Shown one piece after another: positions 51,815-60,154 of a DNA stretch of 64,000 nucleotides. The stretch's first letter is position 1; the number at the start of each line of letters is the position of its first letter. The position numbers were made by a program, and so were the translations under genes. The notes under the pieces were generated by a model, which had not been told where the DNA came from, made no database searches, and saw only the letters and a list, made by a program, of their open reading frames with translations. Source of the stretch: Pusillimonas minor. Its GTDB lineage: Bacteria > Pseudomonadota > Gammaproteobacteria > Burkholderiales > Burkholderiaceae_B. The stretch spans positions 124,001 through 188,000 of the forward strand of contig NZ_JACJUU010000004.1 of assembly GCF_014237865.1 (NCBI RefSeq). The letters run 5' to 3'.

Positions 51815-52357
51815 TTAAATAAGGCGCCCGCCGCGCAGGCGGGTACCGCCCAAGCTGCCCAGCGCGCCGGATGTCTTGAGCTTTTCGGTGAGTGGGCCGA
51901 CGTGGGCATGGCAAATGGCGCAGGCCAGCGCGTCGGCCGAATCGGGCGAGGGCAGGCCGCTAAGTTTAAGCAAATGCTGCACCATGGCTTGCACCTGCTC
52001 TTTGGCCGCATGGCCGTTACCCACCACCGATTTTTTGATTTGCAGTGCCGTGTACTCGTGTACGTCAAGGTTGTGGTCGGCCAGCGCGCACATGGCGGCC
52101 CCGCGCGCCTGACCCAGCAACAATGTAGAAGTGGGGTTGGTGTTGACGAAGACTTTCTCGAGGGCGGAAACCGTGGGCTGGTGGGCCTCGACGATTTCGC
52201 GCACGTTGTCGAGTATGGTTTTGAGGCGCCGGGCCAGGGGTTGGTCGGTGGGCACCACAATGGTGCCGCTACCGACGTAGGTCAGGCGCATGCCCTGGAC
52301 ATCGATAATGCCAAAGCCGGTGCGCCTGAGGCCCGGGTCAATGCCGAGAATCCGCAT
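51815..52357 (-). CDS. ruvC: Crossover junction endodeoxyribonuclease RuvC
   Basis: Metal-dependent resolvase of Holliday junctions. It has 180 residues. [18 protein letters not shown] provides the first catalytic Asp (D7); the Glu in [27 protein letters not shown] near 66 and the Asp/His region [13 protein letters not shown] near 140 complete the site. The start ATG overlaps the purH stop by one base (TAATG), so translation is coupled. Confidence 0.97.
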   Translation of the reverse strand: MRILGIDPGLRRTGFGIIDVQGMRLTYVGSGTIVVPTDQPLARRLKTILDNVREIVEAHQPTVSALEKVFVNTNPTSTLLLGQARGAAMCALADHNLDVHEYTALQIKKSVVGNGHAAKEQVQAMVQHLLKLSGLPSPDSADALACAICHAHVGPLTEKLKTSGALGSLGGTRLRGGRLI

Positions 52358-53952
52358 TAGTGGCGGAAGTGGCGCGTACCCGTGAAGACCATGACGATGC
52401 CGCGTTCGTTTGCGGCGGCGATTACCTCGTCGTCGCGTACGCTGCCACCGGGTTGGATGACGCAGGTGGCGCCCGCGTCGACAACCACGTCAAGACCATC
52501 ACGGAACGGGAAGAACGCGTCGGACGCCACGGCCGAGCCTTGCAGGCTGAGCCCGGCATTGTCGGCCTTGATGGCGGCGATGCGCGCCGAGTCGATACGG
52601 CTCATTTGGCCGGCGCCGATGCCCAGGGTCATGCCGTTGCCGGTAAAGATGATGGCATTGGACTTGACGTACTTGGCAACCTTCCAGGCAAACATCAGGT
52701 CTTGCATTTGTTGCGCAGACGGCTGTTTGGTGGTGACGACCTTGAGTGTGGCCGGGTCGACCTGGAAATCGTCGGGGTTTTGCACCAGCCAGCCGCCGCC
52801 GACGCGTTTGATGTCGAGCATGTTGTGGGCATCGCCGGCCGGGATTTCCAGAACGCGAACGTTTTTCTTGGCCGTGAAAACGGCCAGCGCTTCGGGGGTG
52901 TAGGCGGGCGCCAGCAAGACTTCGACAAATTGCTGCGAGGTGATGGCTTGTGCGCAAGCTTCGTCGACCGGGCGATTGAAGGCAATAATGCCGCCGAAGG
53001 CCGAGGTGGGGTCGGTTTTGTAAGCTTGCTGGTAAGCGGCCTCGGGGGCGTCGCCCACCGCTACGCCGCAGGGGTTGGCATGCTTGACGATAACGCAGGC
53101 GCCTTGCTCAAAACTGCGTACGCATTCCCAGGCAGCGTCGGCGTCGGCAATGTTGTTGTAGGACAGTTCTTTGCCCTGCAATTGACGATAGCTGCCCAGC
53201 AACCCTTGGCCGACGGGCTGGTCGACATAAAACGCCGCCGTTTGATGCGGGTTTTCGCCGTAACGCAATACCTGGTGCTGTTTGACTTGCAGGGTGAGCG
53301 TGCGGGGCCATGCGTCGCGCGCAGGCTGGGCGTCCTGGGTGGGTTCGGCTTCGGCCAGGCTGGTCAGGTACGCGGCAATGGCGCCGTCGTAGGCTGCGGT
53401 GTGGGCATAGACCTTGGCCGCCAGTTCCAGGCGTAAGGCGTAGCCGGGCTCGCCCTGGGGGCTGTCGATGTCAGCCAGTACGCGCGGGTAGTCGGCCGGG
53501 TCGATGACGACGGTTACCCCGCCTTCGGGGGTGCCATGGTTTTTTGCAGCGGCGCGAAGCATGGCCGGCCCGCCGATGTCGATGTTTTCAACAGCATCGG
53601 CAAACGTGCAGCCGGGCTTGGCAATGGTTTCGCGAAACGGATACAGGTTGACCACCAGCAGGTCGATGCGGTCGATGCCGTGGGCTTCGATGGTTTGCAT
53701 GTGTTCTGCACTGTCGCGTCGCGCCAGCAGGCCGCCGTGAATTTTGGGGTGCAGCGTTTTGACGCGGCCGTCGAGAATTTCGGGCGAGCCGGTATGCTGC
53801 GCAACTTCGGTGACCGGCAGACCGGCTTCAGCCAGCAGTTTTGCGGTGCCGCCGGTAGACAGCAGCTTGACGCCACGCTGAGCCAGCGCCTTGGCAAAGT
53901 CGACGATGCCGGTCTTGTCGGAAACCGATAGCAGTGCGGTTTGAGTTTTCAT
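52357..53952 (-). CDS. purH: Bifunctional AICAR formyltransferase/IMP cyclohydrolase
   Basis: Last two steps of IMP synthesis. It has 531 residues. The N-terminal MGS-like cyclohydrolase ([41 protein letters not shown] near 62) is followed by the formyltransferase ([17 protein letters not shown] near 212, [12 protein letters not shown] near 285, [15 protein letters not shown] near 412). A longer frame to 54348 overlaps fis in another frame and is rejected. It lies between fis and ruvC, all on the minus strand. Confidence 0.97.
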   Translation of the reverse strand: MKTQTALLSVSDKTGIVDFAKALAQRGVKLLSTGGTAKLLAEAGLPVTEVAQHTGSPEILDGRVKTLHPKIHGGLLARRDSAEHMQTIEAHGIDRIDLLVVNLYPFRETIAKPGCTFADAVENIDIGGPAMLRAAAKNHGTPEGGVTVVIDPADYPRVLADIDSPQGEPGYALRLELAAKVYAHTAAYDGAIAAYLTSLAEAEPTQDAQPARDAWPRTLTLQVKQHQVLRYGENPHQTAAFYVDQPVGQGLLGSYRQLQGKELSYNNIADADAAWECVRSFEQGACVIVKHANPCGVAVGDAPEAAYQQAYKTDPTSAFGGIIAFNRPVDEACAQAITSQQFVEVLLAPAYTPEALAVFTAKKNVRVLEIPAGDAHNMLDIKRVGGGWLVQNPDDFQVDPATLKVVTTKQPSAQQMQDLMFAWKVAKYVKSNAIIFTGNGMTLGIGAGQMSRIDSARIAAIKADNAGLSLQGSAVASDAFFPFRDGLDVVVDAGATCVIQPGGSVRDDEVIAAANERGIVMVFTGTRHFRH

Positions 53953-53978
53953 GAGATAGCAAAAAATAAAGTGGGAAA

Positions 53979-54218
53979 TCAGGGTTGCAGATTGTGGGCT
54001 TGCAGCTTTTTGCGCAAAGTGCTGCGGGTAATGCCCAGCATGTCGGCGGCTTTCGACTGGTTGCCGTTGGCGCGTTCGAGGGCAACTTGCAAAACAGGGC
54101 GCTCGACGCACGAAATGACCATGGCCAGCATGTTGTCGGGTTCGGAGTCGCCCAGGTCGGCAAAGTAGCGCTCGAGATTGTCGCGCACGCATTGTTCCAG
54201 TGGATTGAGGTCGTTCAT
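53979..54218 (-). CDS. fis: DNA-binding protein Fis
   Basis: Nucleoid protein that bends DNA and modulates stable-RNA and growth-phase genes. It has 79 residues: N-terminal helices ([24 protein letters not shown]) and a C-terminal HTH ([33 protein letters not shown]). It is shorter at the N-terminus than E. coli Fis (98), as is usual in betaproteobacteria. The dusB-fis pairing is the same as in E. coli, so fis is likely driven from upstream of dusB. Confidence 0.95.
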   Translation of the reverse strand: MNDLNPLEQCVRDNLERYFADLGDSEPDNMLAMVISCVERPVLQVALERANGNQSKAADMLGITRSTLRKKLQAHNLQP

Positions 54219-54253
54219 GTGTTCGGGTTTTTGCTGTTATTGGTGTGGTTAAG

Positions 54254-55285
54254 TCAGGCGGCCAGCGCGGTTGCCGGTTCGGGGGTTGCCGGTGACTGGA
54301 TGAAATCGTCGGGGGCATGCTGGTCGAACCAGTGGGCGACCGCGGCAAGCTGTGCCTGGGTGGATTCGGTTTGATTGATGTGGCTTAGCAGTGCGGTGCT
54401 GTCGGGCTGTTCGGCCAGGTACCAGCCTATGTGCTTTCGTGCCGAGCGTACGCCAGTATATTCGCCATAGAAGCGGTAGTGGTCTTCGAGGTGCTCGAGC
54501 AGGCAGGCGCGCAGTTCGCCAACGGTGGGCGGGGCAAGGTGGCGGCCCGTGTCGAGGTAGTGGGCCACTTCGCGGAAAATCCAGGGCCGACCTTGAGCGG
54601 CCCGCCCGATCATGACGGCGTCCGCCCCGGTGTACTCAAGCACGTAGCGGGCTTTTTCGGGGCTGTCGATATCGCCGTTGGCGACGACCGGGATGGACAG
54701 GGCTTGCTTGACCGCCTTGATGGTGTCGTATTCGGCCTGGCCGTTGTACAGGTCGGCCCGGGTGCGGCCGTGCAAGGTAAGTGCGGCAATGCCGATATCT
54801 TGGGCCATACGGGCGATGCGCAGGGCGTTACGCGATTCGGCATCCCAGCCGGTACGGGTTTTGAGGGTAACCGGTACGTTGTAGGGGCGGCATGCCGACA
54901 CCACGCTTTCAAGAATTTGGGCGACCAGGGCTTCGTGGCGCAGCAGCGCCGAACCCGACGCGACATTGCACACTTTTTTGACCGGACAGCCCATATTGAT
55001 ATCGATGATATGCGCGCCTTTTTGAATATTGAAAACGGCGGCTTCAGCCATCATGGCCGGGTCGGCGCCGGCAATTTGCACGGCAACGGGCGTGGTTTCG
55101 CCTTCGTGGTTGAGGCGGCGCGAGGTTTTGACGCTGTGCCAAAGCCTGGGATTACTGGCGGCCATTTCGGAGACGGCGTACCCCGCACCCAGCCGCTTGC
55201 ACAATTGCCGGTACGGACGGTCGGTGACACCGGCCATCGGGGCGACAAAAACACGATTGGGGAGGGTCCAGGAGCCGATACGCAT
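54254..55285 (-). CDS. dusB: tRNA-dihydrouridine synthase B
   Basis: FMN/NADPH enzyme that reduces uridine to dihydrouridine in the tRNA D-loop. It has 343 residues from ATG 55285, giving [20 protein letters not shown] as in E. coli DusB (an in-frame TTG 7 codons upstream is rejected). [23 protein letters not shown] near 92 includes the catalytic Cys, [17 protein letters not shown] near 165 and [24 protein letters not shown] near 225 bind FMN. The last ~35 residues (after [10 protein letters not shown]) are a variable Ala/Pro-rich end. Confidence 0.95.
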   Translation of the reverse strand: MRIGSWTLPNRVFVAPMAGVTDRPYRQLCKRLGAGYAVSEMAASNPRLWHSVKTSRRLNHEGETTPVAVQIAGADPAMMAEAAVFNIQKGAHIIDINMGCPVKKVCNVASGSALLRHEALVAQILESVVSACRPYNVPVTLKTRTGWDAESRNALRIARMAQDIGIAALTLHGRTRADLYNGQAEYDTIKAVKQALSIPVVANGDIDSPEKARYVLEYTGADAVMIGRAAQGRPWIFREVAHYLDTGRHLAPPTVGELRACLLEHLEDHYRFYGEYTGVRSARKHIGWYLAEQPDSTALLSHINQTESTQAQLAAVAHWFDQHAPDDFIQSPATPEPATALAA

Positions 55286-55332
55286 GGGGTGGATTTTAAC
55301 CGCCAATTGGGATTGGGGCTGACGCCAAGATG

Positions 55333-56493
55333 TTACGTGCGCAGGCCTTGCAGCAGGTGCGTGGCCAGCGGGGTGCGCAGGGTGTGGCTTAAGTCCATGG
55401 CCAGCAAGCCCAGGCCACAGGCGTGCTCTACCAGCGGGTTGCCGGTGGCAAAGATGCGCGGCAAGACATCGGTGATGGCGGCGGTTGACCAGCGGTCGAC
55501 GCGGCGTTGGGCGGTAAAGGTTTCGAGCAGGGGGGCTGGGTCGGCCGATGGGTTGGCCAGCCAGAACCGCAGGGCGTGGGCCAGTTGTGCGGCATCGCGC
55601 AGGCCCAGGTTAAGGCCCTGGCCCGCAACCGGGTGCAGCGTTTGCGCAGCGTTACCGATGGCGACCCCGCGCGCATGCGTGCGCAGTGGCCCCGCGTTCA
55701 GGCCAAGCGGGAATTGCTGCCGGCTTCCGTGCAGTGTCAGCGGCCCCAGTCGTGTGCCGAACGTGTCGTTCAGGGCCTGGTCGAATTGCGCGGGCGCCAT
55801 GTGCATGAGCGCTTGTGCTTGATTAGGGTGGCAGCACCATACGACGCCATAGTGCCCCTCGCCCGACGGGTGAGGCAAGACGGCCAGCGGGCCCTGGCGC
55901 GTGAAGCGCTCGAAGGCCCAGCCCTGGCGCGGCTCGGCGGCGGCTACGGTTGCCAATACTGCAACCTGTTCGTAACTGCGTTCGATACCTTTGGGGCGCG
56001 CGCCGTCTGACTGAACGGCCAGGCGTGCCGTAAGCGGGCCGGTATCGGGGCTGAGCAAGACCGGGTTGCCAAACGTTGGTGTGACCGGTTGGGAGGTGAG
56101 CCGTGTGATGCCGCTTTGCGCCAAGGCTGTGTGTAATGCGGCCAGCAGATCGGGGTAGGCGACCACGCAACCCAGTTGGGGGACGCCGAAATCGTCGTGC
56201 TGAATAAGAGTGCGGCCTAATCGTTGGCGCTGCGAAACATGAACCGTTGTGATGGGGCTGTACCGAAGCGGCCAGGCATTGATGGCCTGCAAGGCCACCT
56301 GACTGCCGTGGTTCAGGGCGATGGCACGTGGGTCGGCGGGGCTGTTGCTGTTTGCAGTGTGTGCTTCGATGAACCTTGTGCCCACAAGCGCGATGCGTGC
56401 GGGGTCGAGGGCATAGCGGGCCAGCATCAGGGCCAGCGCACTGCCAACCGGGCCTGCGCCCGTAATAACCAGGTCGAAATCGGGGTGGGACAT
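55333..56493 (-). CDS. ubiH: Ubiquinone biosynthesis FAD hydroxylase, UbiH type
   Basis: Flavin monooxygenase that hydroxylates the ubiquinone ring precursor. It has 386 residues. VITGAGPVGSALALMLA (9-25) is the FAD fold; ADPRAIALNHGSQVAL near 52 the second motif. The third motif reads GNAAQTLHPVAGQGLNLGLRDAAQLA, with the Asn and Gln typical of UbiH where UbiF/UbiI relatives have GDAAH. Start ATG 56493 is chosen because the upstream extension (to 56682) overlaps the divergent gene. Ribosome site is weak. Confidence 0.87.
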   Translation of the reverse strand: MSHPDFDLVITGAGPVGSALALMLARYALDPARIALVGTRFIEAHTANSNSPADPRAIALNHGSQVALQAINAWPLRYSPITTVHVSQRQRLGRTLIQHDDFGVPQLGCVVAYPDLLAALHTALAQSGITRLTSQPVTPTFGNPVLLSPDTGPLTARLAVQSDGARPKGIERSYEQVAVLATVAAAEPRQGWAFERFTRQGPLAVLPHPSGEGHYGVVWCCHPNQAQALMHMAPAQFDQALNDTFGTRLGPLTLHGSRQQFPLGLNAGPLRTHARGVAIGNAAQTLHPVAGQGLNLGLRDAAQLAHALRFWLANPSADPAPLLETFTAQRRVDRWSTAAITDVLPRIFATGNPLVEHACGLGLLAMDLSHTLRTPLATHLLQGLRT

Positions 56494-56535
56494 GGAGGGT
56501 TCTAATACAATCGGCGTTCGGTTGAACTTCGGAAT

Positions 56536-56961
56536 ATGCAGATGAAGCAACATCGCAGCAAAGTCATTGTATCGCTGCTGGCGGCAGTGCTGGGCGTCTT
56601 TGGCGCGCATTGGTGGTATTTGCGCCGCCCCTATGCCTGGCTGTTCACGCTGGTAACCCTGGGTTTGCTGGCGTACGCACAAACCTTTCCAAGTTGGTGG
56701 GACAACCCGGCGTTTTTGCTGCTTTTTATCCCCATGGCCGCGGGCTGTATCGAGGCCTTGGTGTTCTGCCTGAAGCCGGATGCCTGGTTCGATGCCCGCT
56801 ACAACCCGGGCGCTTCAATACAGACCCAGACCGGTTGGGGTCCGGTGCTTGTGGCAATTTTGACTGTGTTTTTGGGCGGTACGGTGGTGGTGTTTGGTAT
56901 TGCCGCAACCGTGGTGCATGTGTACACAGCGCTGGGCTGGCTGGACGGCTATCAGCTTTAA
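56536..56961 (+). CDS. TM2/NINE-like small membrane protein
   Basis: Predicted inner-membrane protein of 141 residues. It opens with a basic stretch and the TM2-like turn KVIVSLLAAVLGVFGAHWWYLRRPYAWLF, followed by two to three more hydrophobic segments (about 60-80 and 100-125). It may be a structural or stress-related membrane protein. The start could be the second Met (56542). It is divergent from ubiH. Confidence 0.78.
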   Translation: MQMKQHRSKVIVSLLAAVLGVFGAHWWYLRRPYAWLFTLVTLGLLAYAQTFPSWWDNPAFLLLFIPMAAGCIEALVFCLKPDAWFDARYNPGASIQTQTGWGPVLVAILTVFLGGTVVVFGIAATVVHVYTALGWLDGYQL

Positions 56962-57095
56962 ATGGCGCGCATGTTGCGTTTGGCCGACAGGGCAGCCCGT
57001 ACGTTTTTATCTAGCCCGCGAAAGCGCACATGCCGACGAGGTGTTGTGCCGCTGCAAAATTATCGGCCAAGTCATCTTTGAAGGCCCTGGCCGTC

Positions 57096-57124
57096 TTGTC
57101 GGAACCATGCTCGCGGGTTAGAAT
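57096..57124 (+). promoter_or_regulatory. Strong promoter of the leader-peptide/MgtC-C unit
   Basis: -35 TTGTCG (57096-57101), 17-base spacer and -10 TAGAAT (57119-57124). The predicted start of transcription is near 57131, about 26 bases before the short ORF. A promoter placed here fits a regulated leader. Confidence 0.6.
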
Positions 57125-57156
57125 GGCGGTCTCTTCATTTTATAGGAGCTGAAGCG

Positions 57157-57219
57157 GTGAATACCGATTCTGGCGACAGTAACAGTCGATCGTGTATCGA
57201 CAAATTTATTGATCTCTAG
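57157..57219 (+). CDS. 20-residue leader peptide ORF
   Basis: GTG start with AGGAG at 57144-57148 (8-base spacing), 20 codons, stop TAG. The product is MNTDSGDSNSRSCIDKFIDL: four Asp, no Glu or Pro, four Ser and one Cys. It is too short to be a normal enzyme. It lies between a promoter and a set of hairpins in front of a small gene, the layout of a regulatory leader peptide. Translation is inferred only from the ribosome site. Confidence 0.5.
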   Translation: MNTDSGDSNSRSCIDKFIDL

Positions 57220-57245
57220 GCGCGTTTTCAGGTTTTCAGCTTGGT

Positions 57246-57341
57246 CACGCCCTGGGGTAATACAGCAGGGTGTGGCATGTCTAACCGGGTTCCTCCCGGG
57301 TTACTACGCCACCCGTTTTTTAAATTTGGCCATATCTGGCC
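57246..57341 (+). promoter_or_regulatory. Structured 5' leader with mutually exclusive hairpins
   Basis: A 9-bp hairpin (57246-57254 with 57266-57274) is followed by CCGGG/CCCGG (57285-57289 with 57295-57299), extendable to TAA/TTA around one bulged G. The second arm overlaps the left arm of a terminator (57297-57301 with 57311-57315). A further hairpin GGCCA/TGGCC (57328-57341) follows. The overlapping pair is the standard antiterminator/terminator layout. The ligand or signal is unknown; Mg2+ is a guess from the downstream gene. Confidence 0.5.
57297..57321 (+). terminator. Intrinsic terminator inside the leader
   Basis: CGGGT (57297-57301) pairs with ACCCG (57311-57315), 9-base loop, directly followed by TTTTTT (57316-57321). 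The short stem predicts a weak, condition-sensitive terminator. Confidence 0.55.
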
Positions 57342-57388
57342 AGTAGCTTGGCGTGTGTCTTGTATGCGGCACACGAAAGGTGGTGTTT

Positions 57389-57727
57389 ATGCGTCTGTTC
57401 AATTTGTTCCTTCGTCGCGCCGGCGTTCAGTCGGTGCCTGCTCGTGGCAGCAAGCCTGCGGCTTCGCGCCTTACCGTTGTTTGCTCGCGCGATCACATGG
57501 CCGGCGTGCGGCGTGCCTTATACAAAAATTTCGAATCTGCCGGTCTTAAAGTAGGCTCGGTGCAGGTCAGTGCGGCGGCCGACCCGGCGCTGGTCAGTGC
57601 TTGTGTCACGGTAAGTTGCGCTCCCGAAATGCGCCCGGTGCTCATGAAGCAGGCGCGCGACTTAACTTCTGTTACCGGTGTACGCCATGTACGCTGGGGT
57701 GATCATCGCCATATTGTTTTAAACTAG
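57389..57727 (+). CDS. Small protein resembling the C-terminal domain of MgtC/SapB
   Basis: A 112-residue soluble protein. After a basic start (MRLFNLFLRRAGVQ) the rest (about 28-112) looks like an ACT-type fold, with TVVCSRDHMAGVRRALYKNFE, alternating hydrophobic strands and the ending VTGVRHVRWGDHRHIVLN similar to the soluble C-terminus of MgtC-family proteins. The usual membrane part is absent and not encoded nearby, so this would be a stand-alone sensor-like domain. The assignment is tentative. AAAGGTGG precedes the ATG. An upstream in-frame ATG at 57353 overlaps the leader and is rejected. Confidence 0.5.
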   Translation: MRLFNLFLRRAGVQSVPARGSKPAASRLTVVCSRDHMAGVRRALYKNFESAGLKVGSVQVSAAADPALVSACVTVSCAPEMRPVLMKQARDLTSVTGVRHVRWGDHRHIVLN

Positions 57728-57756
57728 CGGGTGTTCTCGCTTTTGGGTTGTTGTCC

Positions 57757-58617
57757 ATGGATGTCCTAGGCTGGCTTGTGCCCTGGGAGTTTTCTCCCGC
57801 GCTGGTGCTCATGTTTGTGGTGGGCATCGTGCTGTTCATCCGTGGTGCCCGGGTGCATCGTGTTTCCGCGGCGCGCCAATGGCTGTTCTGGCTGGGTATT
57901 GTGGTGTTGTATTTGTCGCTGCATACCCGCATCGACTACTACGCCGAGCGTCTTTTCTTTGCACACCGGTTGCAACACCTGGTGCTGCATCATCTTGGCC
58001 CGCTGCTTATCATGGGGGCGTACCCCGGCCAGGTCATGCGCGCCGGGTTGCCCATGCCACTTCGGCTGTGGCTAAAAAATTTCCGTCTTACCCCCTTTGG
58101 GCGCCTCACCCAGGCCGTGCTCACGAACAAAATTCTTGTGCCGTTCATGTTCGTGTTCCTGGTGGTGGTGTGGCTCATTCCCAGCGTGCAGTTCTATTCC
58201 ATGCTCGACTGGCGTTTGTATCGCCTCATGAACTGGTCTGTAGTCATCAGTGGGTTCTTGTACTGGAATCTGATTCTTGATCGTCGCCCAAGCCCGCCTG
58301 CGGTGCTTTCACCAGGCGCGCGCATTTTGTCGCCGGTCATTACCATGGTGCCGCAAATGGTGGTCGGCGCCGTCATTACGTTCACCGAGTACGACCTGTA
58401 CCCTATTTTTGACCTCTGCGGCCGCGCTATTCCCGGGATGTCTGCCGTTACCGACCAGGCCATCGGTGGTCTGACCATGTGGATTCTGGCCGGTTTCGTC
58501 GAGGTTTTTGGTTTGTTGTTTGCATTGGGTACGCTCATGCGCCTGTCGGGCAAAGGGCGGTTACCCGGCAAGAACAGGCCGGCCCCGGTGCCGGCTATTG
58601 GGGTGGCAGGCACATGA
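57757..58617 (+). CDS. ctaG: Cytochrome c oxidase assembly factor CtaG (caa3 type)
   Basis: Polytopic membrane protein of 286 residues with about seven hydrophobic segments, needed for assembly of the copper centre in caa3-type oxidases. The histidine-rich motif FAHRLQHLVLHHLGPLLIMGAYPGQ near 69 is the family hallmark, with GAVITFTEYDLYPIF near 208. Start ATG 57757 gives the natural N-terminus; an in-frame TTG lies three codons upstream. It overlaps bepA by four bases. No caa3 subunit genes are in the window. Confidence 0.88.
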   Translation: MDVLGWLVPWEFSPALVLMFVVGIVLFIRGARVHRVSAARQWLFWLGIVVLYLSLHTRIDYYAERLFFAHRLQHLVLHHLGPLLIMGAYPGQVMRAGLPMPLRLWLKNFRLTPFGRLTQAVLTNKILVPFMFVFLVVVWLIPSVQFYSMLDWRLYRLMNWSVVISGFLYWNLILDRRPSPPAVLSPGARILSPVITMVPQMVVGAVITFTEYDLYPIFDLCGRAIPGMSAVTDQAIGGLTMWILAGFVEVFGLLFALGTLMRLSGKGRLPGKNRPAPVPAIGVAGT

Positions 58618-60074
58618 AGTACACGGGGGCGGCGGTTCTGGTTTTTGCTTTGTTTGCACCGGTGGCCGGCCAGGCCCAGCCCATGGGGCTGCCCAGTATG
58701 GGGTCGGCCTCTTCGGCCGAATTGTCTCCCGCCCTTGAAAAGACCTTGGGCGACGCCATCATGGAACAAGGGCGTCGCGACCCAACCTATATCGATGACC
58801 CCGATGTCTCTCAGTACCTGAACGACATGGGGCGTAAATTGTCGGGGGCTGCGGGCAGCGCAGCCGTTGACGTGTTCGGCGTACGCGACCCGTCAATCAA
58901 CGCATTTGCCCTGCCCGGGGGCTATGTCGGCATTAACAGCGGCCTGGTGGTGGCCTCAACCAACGAGTCGCAGCTGGCTTCGGTGGTGGCGCACGAAATC
59001 GGTCACGTCAATCAGCGCCACGTCGCCCGTGGCATGACGCAAAGCAACCAGTCCAGTCATATTGCCATGGCCTCTATCGCCGGGGCCTTGCTTGCCGCGC
59101 TGGCCGGCGCCGGCGATCTTGCTGCCGGCGTGGCAGCCTTCGGGCAGGCGGCAGCGGTCGACCGGCAACTGGGGTTTTCGCGCATGGCCGAGCAAGAAGC
59201 TGACCGCGCCGGGGTAGAAATGTTGCGCCGCGCGGGCTATGACCCGGTCGGGATGGTGCAAATGTTCGAACGTCTGGGTAATGCATCGCGCCTGAATGAA
59301 GGTGCGGGGGGCGGCAGTTATGCCAGCACCCACCCGCTGTCCATTCAGCGTATGTCCGACATCGAAAACCGCGTGCGGGCCTTGCCGCCTGTTCGGCGCA
59401 ACGATACCGACGCCTACTGGTTCGTGCGTGCCAAGCTACGTGTCATCCAGTCGCGCGATTCGCTTGCACTGCGCAACACCGAAGCGGTGCTTCGGCAAGA
59501 CACACTGTCGGCTGCCGGTGTACCCAAAGCAGCCGCTTGGTACGGACTGGCCTATTTATCGTGGCAGCGCAAAGACCTCGATGAAGCCGCCAAAGCTTTG
59601 CAAAATGCCCGTGCCGACGGCATTTATTCGCCTCAAATTGCAGGGCTCGAAGCCGAGATCGCGTTGTCGCGCGGCGAAAATCAAAAAGCCGTCGATACCG
59701 CAATCAAGGCGTTTGAACGTTGGCCTGGCAACCAGGCTTTGGGTATGGTGGTGGCGCGCACTTTGCAGGCCGACAATCAACCCGAAAAAGCTGTGCAGGT
59801 ACTGACCGGCCTGATCAAAAAGTGGCCTGACGAACCCCGGTTCTATCAAATGCAGGCGCTCAGCCTCGAGCGCATGGGCCGGCCTGTGCAGGCGCGTCGC
59901 GCCATGGCCGTCTTCTACGAAAAAACAGGCGCCTTGCCGACGGCTGTGTCGCAGTTGCAGCAGGCGCGCGGCATGACGCAAGACTTCTACGTGCAATCAG
60001 AGCTTGATGTCGAGATTCGTACCTTGCAAGAACGCGTGCGCCGCAACAGAGAGTTGCTCGAGCAGTTTCGATAA
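58614..60074 (+). CDS. bepA: Periplasmic M48 metalloprotease with TPR domain (BepA-like)
   Basis: Zinc protease/chaperone for outer-membrane protein quality control. It has 486 residues: a signal peptide ending APVAGQAQ, M48 peptidase with VVAHEIGHVNQRH (zinc motif HExxH) near 123 and EQEADRAGVEMLRRAGYDP near 195, and a TPR region from about 300 to the end. ATG 58614 overlaps the ctaG stop (ATGA). A longer upstream frame overlaps ctaG and is rejected. The last codons (EQFR and stop) are repeated just downstream as a 19-bp direct repeat. Confidence 0.92.
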   Translation: MKYTGAAVLVFALFAPVAGQAQPMGLPSMGSASSAELSPALEKTLGDAIMEQGRRDPTYIDDPDVSQYLNDMGRKLSGAAGSAAVDVFGVRDPSINAFALPGGYVGINSGLVVASTNESQLASVVAHEIGHVNQRHVARGMTQSNQSSHIAMASIAGALLAALAGAGDLAAGVAAFGQAAAVDRQLGFSRMAEQEADRAGVEMLRRAGYDPVGMVQMFERLGNASRLNEGAGGGSYASTHPLSIQRMSDIENRVRALPPVRRNDTDAYWFVRAKLRVIQSRDSLALRNTEAVLRQDTLSAAGVPKAAAWYGLAYLSWQRKDLDEAAKALQNARADGIYSPQIAGLEAEIALSRGENQKAVDTAIKAFERWPGNQALGMVVARTLQADNQPEKAVQVLTGLIKKWPDEPRFYQMQALSLERMGRPVQARRAMAVFYEKTGALPTAVSQLQQARGMTQDFYVQSELDVEIRTLQERVRRNRELLEQFR

Positions 60075-60115
60075 GGGGCGACCAGAGGCCCGCAGTTCGA
60101 GCAGTTTCGATAAGG
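60058..60115 (+). repeat. 19-bp direct repeat over the bepA 3' end
   Basis: TCGAGCAGTTTCGATAAGG occurs at 60058-60076 (containing the bepA stop) and again at 60097-60115, 39 bases apart. It looks like a small duplication of the gene end. Confidence 0.85.
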
Positions 60116-60143
60116 CATGGCCAAGCCTGTAGCCGGGCCATGC
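60115..60143. terminator. Hairpin between convergent bepA and yheT
   Basis: GCATGGCC (60115-60122) and GGCCATGC (60136-60143) form an 8-bp stem, loop 13 bases, followed on the plus strand by TTGTTGTGG. Moderate terminator candidate for bepA. Confidence 0.5.
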
Positions 60144-60154
60144 TTGTTGTGGTG

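Noticed and set aside
53953-54348. N-terminal extension of purH to 54348
   Set aside because: It runs through fis in another frame; PurH begins normally at [13 protein letters not shown].
56962-57081. 39-residue Arg-rich frame starting right after the TM2 gene stop
   Set aside because: Starts at TAA-ATG but has no ribosome site of its own and no recognised features; arginine richness is expected from GC content.
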